Of a DNA stretch of 64,000 nucleotides, positions 1 to 7,637 are shown one piece after another. The notes under the pieces were generated by a model. That model did not search any database. It saw only the letters and a list, made by a program, of their open reading frames with translations, and was not told the origin of the DNA. Numbering within the stretch: position 1 is the stretch's first letter; each line of letters starts with the position of its first letter. Position numbers and translations under genes: made by a program. Source of the DNA: an uncultured bacterium (lineage in GTDB: Bacteria > Bacteroidota > Bacteroidia > Bacteroidales > Bacteroidaceae); the NCBI GenBank assembly GCA_905215555.1, contig CAJMQU010000015.1:23812-87811 (forward strand), in the 5' to 3' direction.

Positions 1-1667
1 ATATCCTTATCAGCCTGCATTTGCTTCCAAGTGAGCGCATTTACCATCGGCTTCAACTGAGAGTAAAACTTCTGCACATCCGTATACAAGAAAACCGTGG
101 AACTTGAATTCAAATACGAAAACGCATTCTTAAATCCCGGATTATCCTTTAGCAAATTCTTCTGCTCATAATCTTCCACAAACGAGAGCAGGGATGAAGC
201 CTTATTGCTAAACACCACATAATCGTCTACATACGTATAGTATGGTTTCTCAAATTTATCAAACAACCCGCCGAAGAACAAACGGAAGAAGCCTTTCATC
301 TCTACATAATTGATATCGAAACCTTTATAATCAACCGTTTTAATCCGGAGCGGGGTGCGGCGCCTGATTTTCTTTTCAATAAGCTCCATGTTTTCACGGG
401 CATCTTTCATGTTCTTAGCCCCAATAGCCAAGATAAGTTCGGGATCATGCCCCAGCAACCCCGGTTCGGATTGTGTTATGGCAAACTCCCCCGACATCCA
501 ACTCAGGAAATTCTCTTCCAGAGATATGCCGAACAGCCCTTCAATCTTCTTCCGTGAACTTTCATACGAATCATACAATTGCTTATCATGGAGAGAAAGT
601 GCATTTTCCAGTTCCTTCATGAAAGTCACTGGATTGTTGAAACCGATGTTGGTGTAAAGAGCGGTTCGTCCGGACAAAATCTCATGCGCCTTCATCTTAT
701 GCTTTCCGGAATTCAACATGGCGGTGACATAAGGATCAGCCGTATCCTTGCACAATGTATAGCCTTTCACTTCCATCCGGTGTCTATCCGTATCGAAATA
801 AAGTCCGCCAAAGCTCATGGACTTACTAAACAGATCCACATATTCGTTCTTGGTTCCCAGATAAATAGTCATGAACTGGGGCAGATATTCGTAGTTGACA
901 AATACCTGGACAAGTCCTTTGCCGGAAACCAATTTCCGGGCTTCCATAAAAGAGTTGTCGAGCCCTATTTTAGGTTTATTGCGCGAATTGATGGCGGACT
1001 CTACAAGCCAAGAGGTATAGGAACCTATAAAGTGATTGTCCACAAAGGCACAATAAAAAATATCCTGCGTGTCCGGATTATGCATTTCAAGGATATTTAT
1101 GCCACTATGCATGCGGTTCGTCACCTGATTACCAGCCATCACCAGCACCGTTTCAAGCTGGCTTTTCAATAAATCCAACTTGGAGGCTTTCTGCATATCC
1201 AGCACAATGAGGAAATCCCAGTCGGTGGCACGGACCTTATGGATTGAAATAAGCATATCCCGCTTACCAACCAGCGACAATAACATTTTATTACTTCTGA
1301 CCACCTCGTCAAGCGTCTCGACGTTCTTTGCAACCTCTTCAAAAGCTTTCGCATTTTTCAAGCATTGCCACGTCGCACTCCTGCTGAACTTTCCCCAATC
1401 ATCAATCGGAGCCGATGACTGAATGATGAATGCCGCATCCTCGGGGACCAGATAGATTTGCTGAATGTTGCGGTCGGGCAAGATGAACACACAAACCATG
1501 GAGTACACAAAATAGGCCGCCAGGGCCAAGCCAGCCAGTACGAAAGTTCTTTTTACTATTTTCCCGGTGCTTTTCTTCTTCCCGGCCTGGTCGTTACTTT
1601 CGTTCTTCCCGGGTTCAGATGGTAGCTCCTGAAATTGCTCTTGTTGCCCATTTACTAATTCGTCCAT
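1..1667 (-). CDS. DUF3352-like membrane-anchored protein (3' end outside window)
   Basis: Reading leftward from an ATG at 1667, the frame stays open to the window edge, so the C-terminus is missing and about 555 residues are visible. The start is MDELVNGQQEQFQELP, followed by a polar, lysine-rich stretch and one hydrophobic segment at about residues 35-60 (VKRTFVLAGLALAAYFVYSM). The rest is a soluble, probably periplasmic domain. The pattern resembles the DUF3352 family of anchored proteins of unknown function; that assignment is from memory of the family. The start lies 2 nt after the stop of the upstream HAD-thioesterase gene, so the two are probably co-transcribed. No catalytic motif was recognised. 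Confidence 0.7.
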   Translation of the reverse strand, partial: MDELVNGQQEQFQELPSEPGKNESNDQAGKKKSTGKIVKRTFVLAGLALAAYFVYSMVCVFILPDRNIQQIYLVPEDAAFIIQSSAPIDDWGKFSRSATWQCLKNAKAFEEVAKNVETLDEVVRSNKMLLSLVGKRDMLISIHKVRATDWDFLIVLDMQKASKLDLLKSQLETVLVMAGNQVTNRMHSGINILEMHNPDTQDIFYCAFVDNHFIGSYTSWLVESAINSRNKPKIGLDNSFMEARKLVSGKGLVQVFVNYEYLPQFMTIYLGTKNEYVDLFSKSMSFGGLYFDTDRHRMEVKGYTLCKDTADPYVTAMLNSGKHKMKAHEILSGRTALYTNIGFNNPVTFMKELENALSLHDKQLYDSYESSRKKIEGLFGISLEENFLSWMSGEFAITQSEPGLLGHDPELILAIGAKNMKDARENMELIEKKIRRRTPLRIKTVDYKGFDINYVEMKGFFRLFFGGLFDKFEKPYYTYVDDYVVFSNKASSLLSFVEDYEQKNLLKDNPGFKNAFSYLNSSSTVFLYTDVQKFYSQLKPMVNALTWKQMQADKD

Positions 1668-1669
1668 CC

Positions 1670-2902
1670 CTATCCTTTTTTCAACACACTATTCACCACG
1701 CGCACCGAAGATACCAGTTTAGCCGTCGAAGTGAACACATCTACATTCCAGACGTGTGAGGAACGGCCTTTATGCACGATAGTCGCCACCGCTCTTACCG
1801 TGTCTCCTTCGTGAGCCGAAGAAATATGGTTTCCGCTGACTTGCATGCCGACCACTATTTCATCCGGCTTGCAAAGTATCATCGAACCCAGTCCGGCAAC
1901 CGTCTCCGCCAGTGCCAGACTGGCACCTCCGTGCAGAATGCCGAAAGGTTGGCGAGTGCGTTCGTCCACCGGCATGGTGGCCTCTACCCTATCTTCGGAA
2001 GCATAAGTATATTGTATGCCCAGATTTCCCATCAGAGCATGACGTGCACGCTGGTTGAGTTGTTCCAGGGGTACGTCGGCAGGTCGGATTTCGGCAAGGA
2101 TGGCCTTCTCTACCGCCTCAGCCACTCCGTCTTCGTCATTGGATGCGGTAATCCGGTCGGCACAAACCTTTACAGAATCTTGTGCATTTCCCATGGCAAT
2201 GCCCAGCCCGGCGGATTGTATCATAGAGACATCGCAAACTCCGTCGCCAATGGCGATGACTTCTTCCGAACTAATACCCAGTTTCTCAAGCAAAGCCCCC
2301 AGCGTATTGGATTTATCAATGGAACAAGGCACCACTTCGAGGAAATAAGGTTCCGAACGAAATACGTCCAGCGCTCCGTTCAATCTCCTGCGCCAGTGAT
2401 TTTCCAAGCCCACCAGTGCCTCTTCGTCATCGCTGACCAGCATGCACTTGCATGGGGCAAAGTCCACGGCTATCGAGAACTCCGTTTCCGTCACAATCTT
2501 CAGTCCATTTAATTCTGCTTCCTGACGTATGTGCTCATTTTCAGGCGAATCAGTGATAAGGATATCCTCGTGATAAGTAAAGATGGCAAATCCATTCTTA
2601 CGTGCCTTCTTTTCAATATAAGGCAACATTTCGGGATTTATCCGGCGCTCGAACAGGAGTTCGCCATTTTGGGCATTGATTATCTGCCCGCCGTTATAGG
2701 AGAGAATGAAGCCTCCGTAATTGCCCAATTCCAGAGTTTTGGCAATAGGCATAAGGCCATACGTCGGTCTGCCGGATGCCAGCACGATACGCACGCCCAT
2801 CTGTTGCACCTTCAACAGAGCTGCCAAAGTGCGCTTACTGATTTTCTTTTCACTATCGAGCAAGGTTCCGTCTACATCAAGAACCAATAATTTATATTTC
2901 AT
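1670..2902 (-). CDS. Cof-type HAD phosphatase fused to a PaaI-like hotdog thioesterase
   Basis: The 410-residue protein has two domains. Residues 1-270 are a HAD-IIB (Cof-type) phosphatase: motif I is DVDGTLLD near residue 9, motif II is ASGRPTYG near 42, and motif IV is IGDGVCDVSMI near 218. Residues about 285-410 are a hotdog thioesterase of the PaaI/YbgC/MenI kind, with the signature GILHGGASLALAE. HAD-IIB enzymes usually dephosphorylate sugar phosphates or flavin and pyridoxal phosphates; PaaI-type hotdogs hydrolyse acyl-CoA thioesters such as 1,4-dihydroxy-2-naphthoyl-CoA. The substrates here are not evident. The frame is continuous across the linker, so the fusion looks genuine. It probably forms an operon with the DUF3352-like gene 2 nt downstream. 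Confidence 0.88.
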   Translation of the reverse strand: MKYKLLVLDVDGTLLDSEKKISKRTLAALLKVQQMGVRIVLASGRPTYGLMPIAKTLELGNYGGFILSYNGGQIINAQNGELLFERRINPEMLPYIEKKARKNGFAIFTYHEDILITDSPENEHIRQEAELNGLKIVTETEFSIAVDFAPCKCMLVSDDEEALVGLENHWRRRLNGALDVFRSEPYFLEVVPCSIDKSNTLGALLEKLGISSEEVIAIGDGVCDVSMIQSAGLGIAMGNAQDSVKVCADRITASNDEDGVAEAVEKAILAEIRPADVPLEQLNQRARHALMGNLGIQYTYASEDRVEATMPVDERTRQPFGILHGGASLALAETVAGLGSMILCKPDEIVVGMQVSGNHISSAHEGDTVRAVATIVHKGRSSHVWNVDVFTSTAKLVSSVRVVNSVLKKG

Positions 2903-3056
2903 GATTTACCGATTTTTAGGTTTATGAAGCAAAGATAAAATTAATCGGATAAAAAGAAGAAGGTTAAGCAGGAAAAATCATAAAGCAAATCATTAATTCA
3001 CATACTCCTTCTTTTCGATAAAAGACATTTAGAGTTATAATAATATACTATATCCT

Positions 3057-3086
3057 TTTGCCTTACAATATTTAGAAGTACCTTTG
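3057..3086 (+). promoter_or_regulatory. Bacteroides-type promoter for the DUF6078 gene
   Basis: TTTG at 3057-3060 and TACCTTTG at 3079-3086 (fits TAnnTTTG) are separated by 18 nt, close to the known 19-21 nt of the Bacteroides vegetative promoter. Transcription would start near 3093, giving a leader of about 30 nt before the ATG at 3125. Confidence 0.6.
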
Positions 3087-3124
3087 CCAAGAAAATAAAA
3101 ACATATTCCCAAATAAAGACAATA

Positions 3125-3559
3125 ATGGAACCTACTTTTGACTATAACTCAGTGCCCTATACCTTTGCTCACTGCTTCAACGCGCAATGTCCGATGGCTG
3201 GAAAATGCCTGAGACAACTTGCAGCACAACATTGCACAAGCAACGAACCGACTCTTAGAATTATAAATCCCACCCTCATCCCTGATGATGCCACAACTTG
3301 TCCCTACTTACTGTCCACTCAAAAGATACGTGTGGCATGGGGTATAAAGAATTTACTGGATAATGTTCCCTACAAAATGGTTCATGAATTAAAAGCTTCA
3401 ATGATTGCCCACTTTGGCAGAGGAAAGTATTACCGTTTCTATCGCAAAGAATGCTATCTCACACTGGAGGATCAAAAATATATTTCCCAGCTGTTTCATC
3501 AAAAGGGTCTTGAGGAAAAGCCTGTATTTGAATCTTACAGCGAAGAATACAAATGGTAA
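3125..3559 (+). CDS. DUF6078 family protein
   Basis: This 144-residue soluble protein has an N-terminal cysteine-containing segment (HCFNAQCPMAGKCLRQLAA), a further Cys in TTCPYLL, and a basic C-terminal half (HFGRGKYYRFYRKECYLTL). It matches my recollection of DUF6078, a family of unknown function common in Bacteroides. The spaced Cys and His residues could bind a metal, which is inference. It has its own canonical promoter and is followed by 640 bp of repeat-rich DNA, then the VirE-like gene on the same strand. No signal peptide or membrane segment is visible. Confidence 0.72.
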   Translation: MEPTFDYNSVPYTFAHCFNAQCPMAGKCLRQLAAQHCTSNEPTLRIINPTLIPDDATTCPYLLSTQKIRVAWGIKNLLDNVPYKMVHELKASMIAHFGRGKYYRFYRKECYLTLEDQKYISQLFHQKGLEEKPVFESYSEEYKW

Positions 3560-3711
3560 AAGTACGCCTTGCATTACCACGGGATACACGTCAAAGTATC
3601 CCGTCAACTTAACGCTCTACTATAAAGTTATCATTAAAAAACATCTGTCACCTGCCACACTCTCGCCATTATTCTCCTGATAGATAGCACTTAAAGGCGT
3701 GACAGATACCC

Positions 3712-3756
3712 GTTGCAGATGTGTGACAGATGCTTTATCTGCCACACACCTGCAAC
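3712..3756. repeat. 20-bp-arm hairpin in the DUF6078-VirE intergenic region
   Basis: The arms 3712-3731 and 3737-3756 are complementary at 18 of 20 positions with a 5-nt loop. The core word TGACAGAT, or its complement ATCTGTCA, recurs near 3643 and 3700, so this is part of a cluster of related words. There is no T-run, so a simple terminator is unlikely. Confidence 0.7.
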
Positions 3757-3953
3757 AGCTTCATCCTACATCTACTCGCAGGAGCGACAAAAGTTCTGAA
3801 GAACATTCACTCACAAGGCACTTCCGCTATTTACAGAATACAGCTATATAATTAGTTCACAAGCTTGAACACTTCATTTTACAGTATAAAATAAAACGTT
3901 CTGTATATAAAAAACAATCTATTTTAACCTATTAAAACCAAATGTTCAGAGCT

Positions 3954-4044
3954 GTGAAACAAAGTGTATCTCTTATTGTAATGAAGTGTTCCCTTTAATG
4001 AAACAAGTCGTATTCCATATTGTAACAAGTCGTACTCCACATCT
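3954..4044 (+). repeat. Degenerate tandem repeats of about 22 bp (iteron-like)
   Basis: Four consecutive units (3954-3977, 3978-3999, 4000-4021, 4022-4044) of 24, 22, 22 and 23 bp resemble each other. The last two share AACAAGTCGTA(T/C)TCCA(T/C)AT. The array ends directly at the hairpin 4045-4079 and lies about 160 bp before the VirE-like gene. The layout resembles iterons, but function is unproven. Confidence 0.6.
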
Positions 4045-4079
4045 AAACAAACAGTTCTTTCTGCCGGAACTGTTTGTTT
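4045..4079. repeat. Perfect 13-bp-arm hairpin adjoining the repeat array
   Basis: The arms AAACAAACAGTTC (4045-4057) and GAACTGTTTGTTT (4067-4079) are perfectly complementary with a 9-nt loop. The right arm ends with only a short T-tract. It could be a protein-binding or origin structure, or a weak terminator. Confidence 0.8.
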
Positions 4080-4200
4080 CATGAAGCATCCGTTTCCAAA
4101 TGCACATTACTATGAAGAATAATTACCCTTTTTCAGTTGTACAGACCATAGTATTTACGTACCTTAGCAACTTATATACAATTATAGAAACACTACATTA

Positions 4201-6294
4201 ATGAAAGTCACACAACTGAAAGAAAAGAACAACGCCATAGCACTGAGTACTATTAATCTGGACAAACTGGTTGAAAAAATAAAAACGGAAACACAGCTCC
4301 GTCCCGTCTCCAATTTCCGCGAGCAACTGAAGTATGCACTGCCCAATGAACAATGCACTACCGCCGAACGCCTGCCCAAAGTGCTGCCCGCCGCTGAGTT
4401 TTACCGTGACAACGGTGGAAAAAGCATGAAAAAGTACAACGGAATCATCGAACTGACCGTAGGACCTTTGTCAGGAAAAGCCGAAGTATCATTGGTGAAA
4501 AGACGTGCTTGGGAACAACCGCAAACCCGCCTTGTATTTACGGGTTCCAGCGGACGAACCGTAAAAATATGGACCACCTTCACCCGCCCCGACAATTCTC
4601 TGCCCGACTCGCAAACAGAAGCCGAGGTCTACCATGCCCACGCCTATCGCCTTGCCGTGAAGTGCTATCAGCCCCAGCTCCCTTTCGACATCCTGCCCAA
4701 AGAGCCGTTACTTCGCCAATACTCCCGCCTCTCATTCGACCCTGAAGCATTGTATCGCCCGGATTCCGTGCAGTTCTACCTTTCACAACCCGGTAGAATG
4801 CCCGAAGAACCGACCTATCGCGAAACCATACAAAACGAAAAATCGCCCTTGACACGCGCCGTACCGGGAATGAATGCTGAAGACACCGTCAGTATGTTGT
4901 TTGAATCGGCGCTAAGAAAAGCCTATACAGAAATATCAGAAGCAGAGACTTCCGGAGCCATACCCGTCAATGGACTCCAAGCGTTACTGACACAGTTATC
5001 CGTCAATTGTTTTCAATCGGGAATTCCCGAAGAAGAAGTAGTACGACACACCATTTTTCATTACTACCTACGCAGACAGGAAACGCTTATCCGGCAAATC
5101 ATCCGAAATGTATACACCGAAAATAAGGGATTCGGGACTCGCAGCAGTCTCAACAAAGAGCAGCTCCTTGCTTTGCAGACCGATGAATTCATGAAACGCC
5201 GTTACGAATTTCGCTTCAACACGCAGATTGGTGAAGTAGAATTTCGCGAACGTCACTCTTTCCGTTTCCGTTTTACTCCCATTGACAAGCGGGCACTGAA
5301 CAGCATTGCCTTGGACGCACAAGCAGAGGGTATTCCGTTGTGGGACAGAGATATCAGCCGTTACGTCTACTCCAATCGTGTACCGGTATTCAATCCATTG
5401 GAAGACTTCCTCTATAACCTTCCGGGCTGGGATGGGAAAGACCGTATCCGTGCGTTGGCGGCCACTGTGCCCTGTAATAATCCGTATTGGGCGGAATTGT
5501 TCCACCGCTGGTTTCTGAATATGGTTTCGCATTGGAAAGGTCATGATGAAAAGTATGCAAACAGCGTTTCACCCCTGCTCGTCGGTGCACAAGGAACCCG
5601 AAAATCAACCTTTTGCCGAAGCATCGTCCCACCTTCGGAACGTGCCTACTATACGGACAGCATAGATTTTTCCCGAAAAAAGGATGCAGAACTTTATCTG
5701 AATCGCTTTGCATTGATCAATATTGACGAGTTCGATCAAATAAGTGCCACGCAACAGGGATTTTTGAAACACATCTTGCAGAAACCAGTGGTGAATGTAC
5801 GAAAACCTTATGCTAACGCAGTGCTGGAGATGCGTCGTTATGCATCGTTCATTGCGACAAGCAATCAGAAAGATTTATTGACTGATCCATCCGGTAGCCG
5901 TCGTTTCATTTGTATAGAAGTGACGGGGATGATTGACACTATGCATCCGATAGACTATGAACAACTTTATGCACAGGCTATGTACGAATTGGATCATGGC
6001 GAACGGTACTGGTTTGATCATAATGATGAAAGGATTATGACAGAAAACAACCGGGAATTTGAGCAGGTTCCGGCCGAAGAGCAGTTGTTTTACAGGTATT
6101 TCCGTCCGGCAGAGGAAAAAGAAGAGGGAGAATGGCTGTCACCGGCGGAAATCCTGGAGGAGATTCAGAGAAACAGCAAGTTACCGATTTCCGGAAAGAG
6201 AGTGAGTGTGTTCGGAAGGATTTTACAGAAACATGGAGTGAGGTCGAGAAGAACAAGAAGGGGGACGGAATATTGCGTGGTGAGGATGAAATAA
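4201..6294 (+). CDS. VirE/BT4734-type primase-helicase-like protein (DUF3874-like C-terminus)
   Basis: This 697-residue protein has an N-terminal BT4734-like domain (about residues 1-190) found in Bacteroides VirE-N proteins. Residues about 370-600 form a virulence-associated-E type helicase: a P-loop-like GAQGTRKSTFCRSI near 460, an acidic Walker-B-like NIDEFDQI near 505, and SFIATSNQKDLLTDPSGSRR near 545. The C-terminal ~90 residues resemble a DUF3874 winged-helix tail. Such proteins are related to replicative primase-helicases of phages and integrative elements. Unusually, the P-loop reads GTRKST rather than GxGKS/T, with Arg at the usual Gly. The gene stands alone apart from DUF6078 and the repeat region upstream. 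No integrase or capsid gene is adjacent. Confidence 0.8.
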   Translation: MKVTQLKEKNNAIALSTINLDKLVEKIKTETQLRPVSNFREQLKYALPNEQCTTAERLPKVLPAAEFYRDNGGKSMKKYNGIIELTVGPLSGKAEVSLVKRRAWEQPQTRLVFTGSSGRTVKIWTTFTRPDNSLPDSQTEAEVYHAHAYRLAVKCYQPQLPFDILPKEPLLRQYSRLSFDPEALYRPDSVQFYLSQPGRMPEEPTYRETIQNEKSPLTRAVPGMNAEDTVSMLFESALRKAYTEISEAETSGAIPVNGLQALLTQLSVNCFQSGIPEEEVVRHTIFHYYLRRQETLIRQIIRNVYTENKGFGTRSSLNKEQLLALQTDEFMKRRYEFRFNTQIGEVEFRERHSFRFRFTPIDKRALNSIALDAQAEGIPLWDRDISRYVYSNRVPVFNPLEDFLYNLPGWDGKDRIRALAATVPCNNPYWAELFHRWFLNMVSHWKGHDEKYANSVSPLLVGAQGTRKSTFCRSIVPPSERAYYTDSIDFSRKKDAELYLNRFALINIDEFDQISATQQGFLKHILQKPVVNVRKPYANAVLEMRRYASFIATSNQKDLLTDPSGSRRFICIEVTGMIDTMHPIDYEQLYAQAMYELDHGERYWFDHNDERIMTENNREFEQVPAEEQLFYRYFRPAEEKEEGEWLSPAEILEEIQRNSKLPISGKRVSVFGRILQKHGVRSRRTRRGTEYCVVRMK

Positions 6295-6454
6295 CAAAAT
6301 GTTAATAAAGAACAGATTCTGAGAAACTTGGAGAAATTGAGCATGAGGTAATATCGTCGCAATCAAGTATGTTGCCGCCTCCTAATCCCATAAAAACAGA
6401 AACTTTTGAACTTGCAGGATAGGAAGAATACCAGATGTGATTTGAAGAGAAGAT

Positions 6455-6486
6455 AAGCTTACCAAGTTCAGGAAGAACTTGGCGCT
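6455..6486 (+). terminator. Rho-independent terminator after the VirE-like gene
   Basis: CCAAGTTC and GAACTTGG form a perfect 8-bp stem with a 5-nt loop, extended by AAGC/GCTT, and are followed by a T-rich tail. Confidence 0.7.
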
Positions 6487-6489
6487 TTT

Positions 6490-7592
6490 CGTTTTCTTTT
6501 TTATATCAAATGTATATATATGTGCATATTTCCAAAGAAAACAAGTTGCCTCATCGCTTGTAATTGCTTAATGAACTTATTTAAGCTTCATTTAGGTTAC
6601 GATTACAAAGATATGAGTTTTTTTGTAAAAGCAATACATTTATGTTCTTTTTAACGTAGTAAAAATGAACTTTGGAGAAATGTAATCAAACCAATCAATT
6701 CAATGCTATTAATGCTATCAAATAGAGAGTATTACTTGCAACATAAACAAGATATTTAGAGAAGTGTCTTCATGATATAATACATTCATTACTATATCCG
6801 TTTTTCTACCTGTCTATTTTCAAATTTGCGTTTAATCTCATTCAAGAGCATATAAAGCACTATTATCGGATAGGGTCATCTTTTATGTGCCATGTTGGCA
6901 CACTTTCTTTCTACCTTTTCCATTTTTTACCAGGATATGGCCTCTGAAAAGCATACCGACAAGATAAAAAGCATTTAAAAACGTTCTTCCTGAACTAGCC
7001 ACTTCTAAAACAAGGATGCTGTTTTTATTTACAAAACAAATGTAAATAAGAAGTAGCATAAAATGTTTTGATGCGACTGTGGGGAAGGATATATTTAATA
7101 GCTTATTCACATTATAAAAGAACGAATATGCCAAATGCAAAAAGAACGCTTTCATTGGTGAATTATTGCATTGTATTTCTTGTATACTGCTTTTGTGATA
7201 ATTCAAAGTCGGAGGGTACTATCAGAGTATCAATCCTCTATAATGATGCCACTTTTAATGACAATTTCATGCTATCGCCCGTTCCTCCCTTTTGAATATC
7301 TTCGAAAGGAGAAAGGATAATCTTCCCCACTCTTCTATTTAAAGGATAAAATGACAAGTCGTTAACTTGGACATGTAGGAATTATTTATCTGCAGATATC
7401 TATTGTGGCCCAACTTTCCATTTGCATATTTATGATTTTCGGGACAATTATAACTACTTGAAAAGGAAAAGTATTGTTCAACTACTTTTTTCTTGTGGAT
7501 TTATTATATCGGAAATTTCGACTTCTTATAAATATTACAAGATTTATTGATCACATAATAGAGGTTTTGTTTTAGCGAATTGGAGAATATTT
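6490..7592. other. AT-rich intergenic region without a supported gene
   Basis: About 1.1 kb of AT-rich DNA. Two open frames exist (minus 6883-7206 and plus 7068-7295), but neither has a recognisable domain or convincing start. The plus frame from 7128 encodes a hydrophobic segment before a cysteine (VYCFC), so a decayed small lipoprotein is possible. No RNA gene or clear repeat was seen. Confidence 0.5.
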
Positions 7593-7637
7593 ATGGATTG
7601 CCGGTTCGTATATTTATTAATTAAATTTGTTAGAATT

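Noticed and set aside
3954..4044. CRISPR-like array
   Set aside because: The 22-bp units are degenerate and directly adjacent, without spacers; no cas gene is present.
6883..7206. 107-residue minus-strand open frame
   Set aside because: No domain, no convincing start, AT-rich surroundings; possibly chance.
7128..7295. Possible small lipoprotein on the plus strand
   Set aside because: A hydrophobic segment before Cys exists, but the rest is short and has no conserved pattern that I know.
7593..7637. Upstream start of the large lipoprotein
   Set aside because: The downstream ATG gives a normal signal peptide; the extension would bury it.
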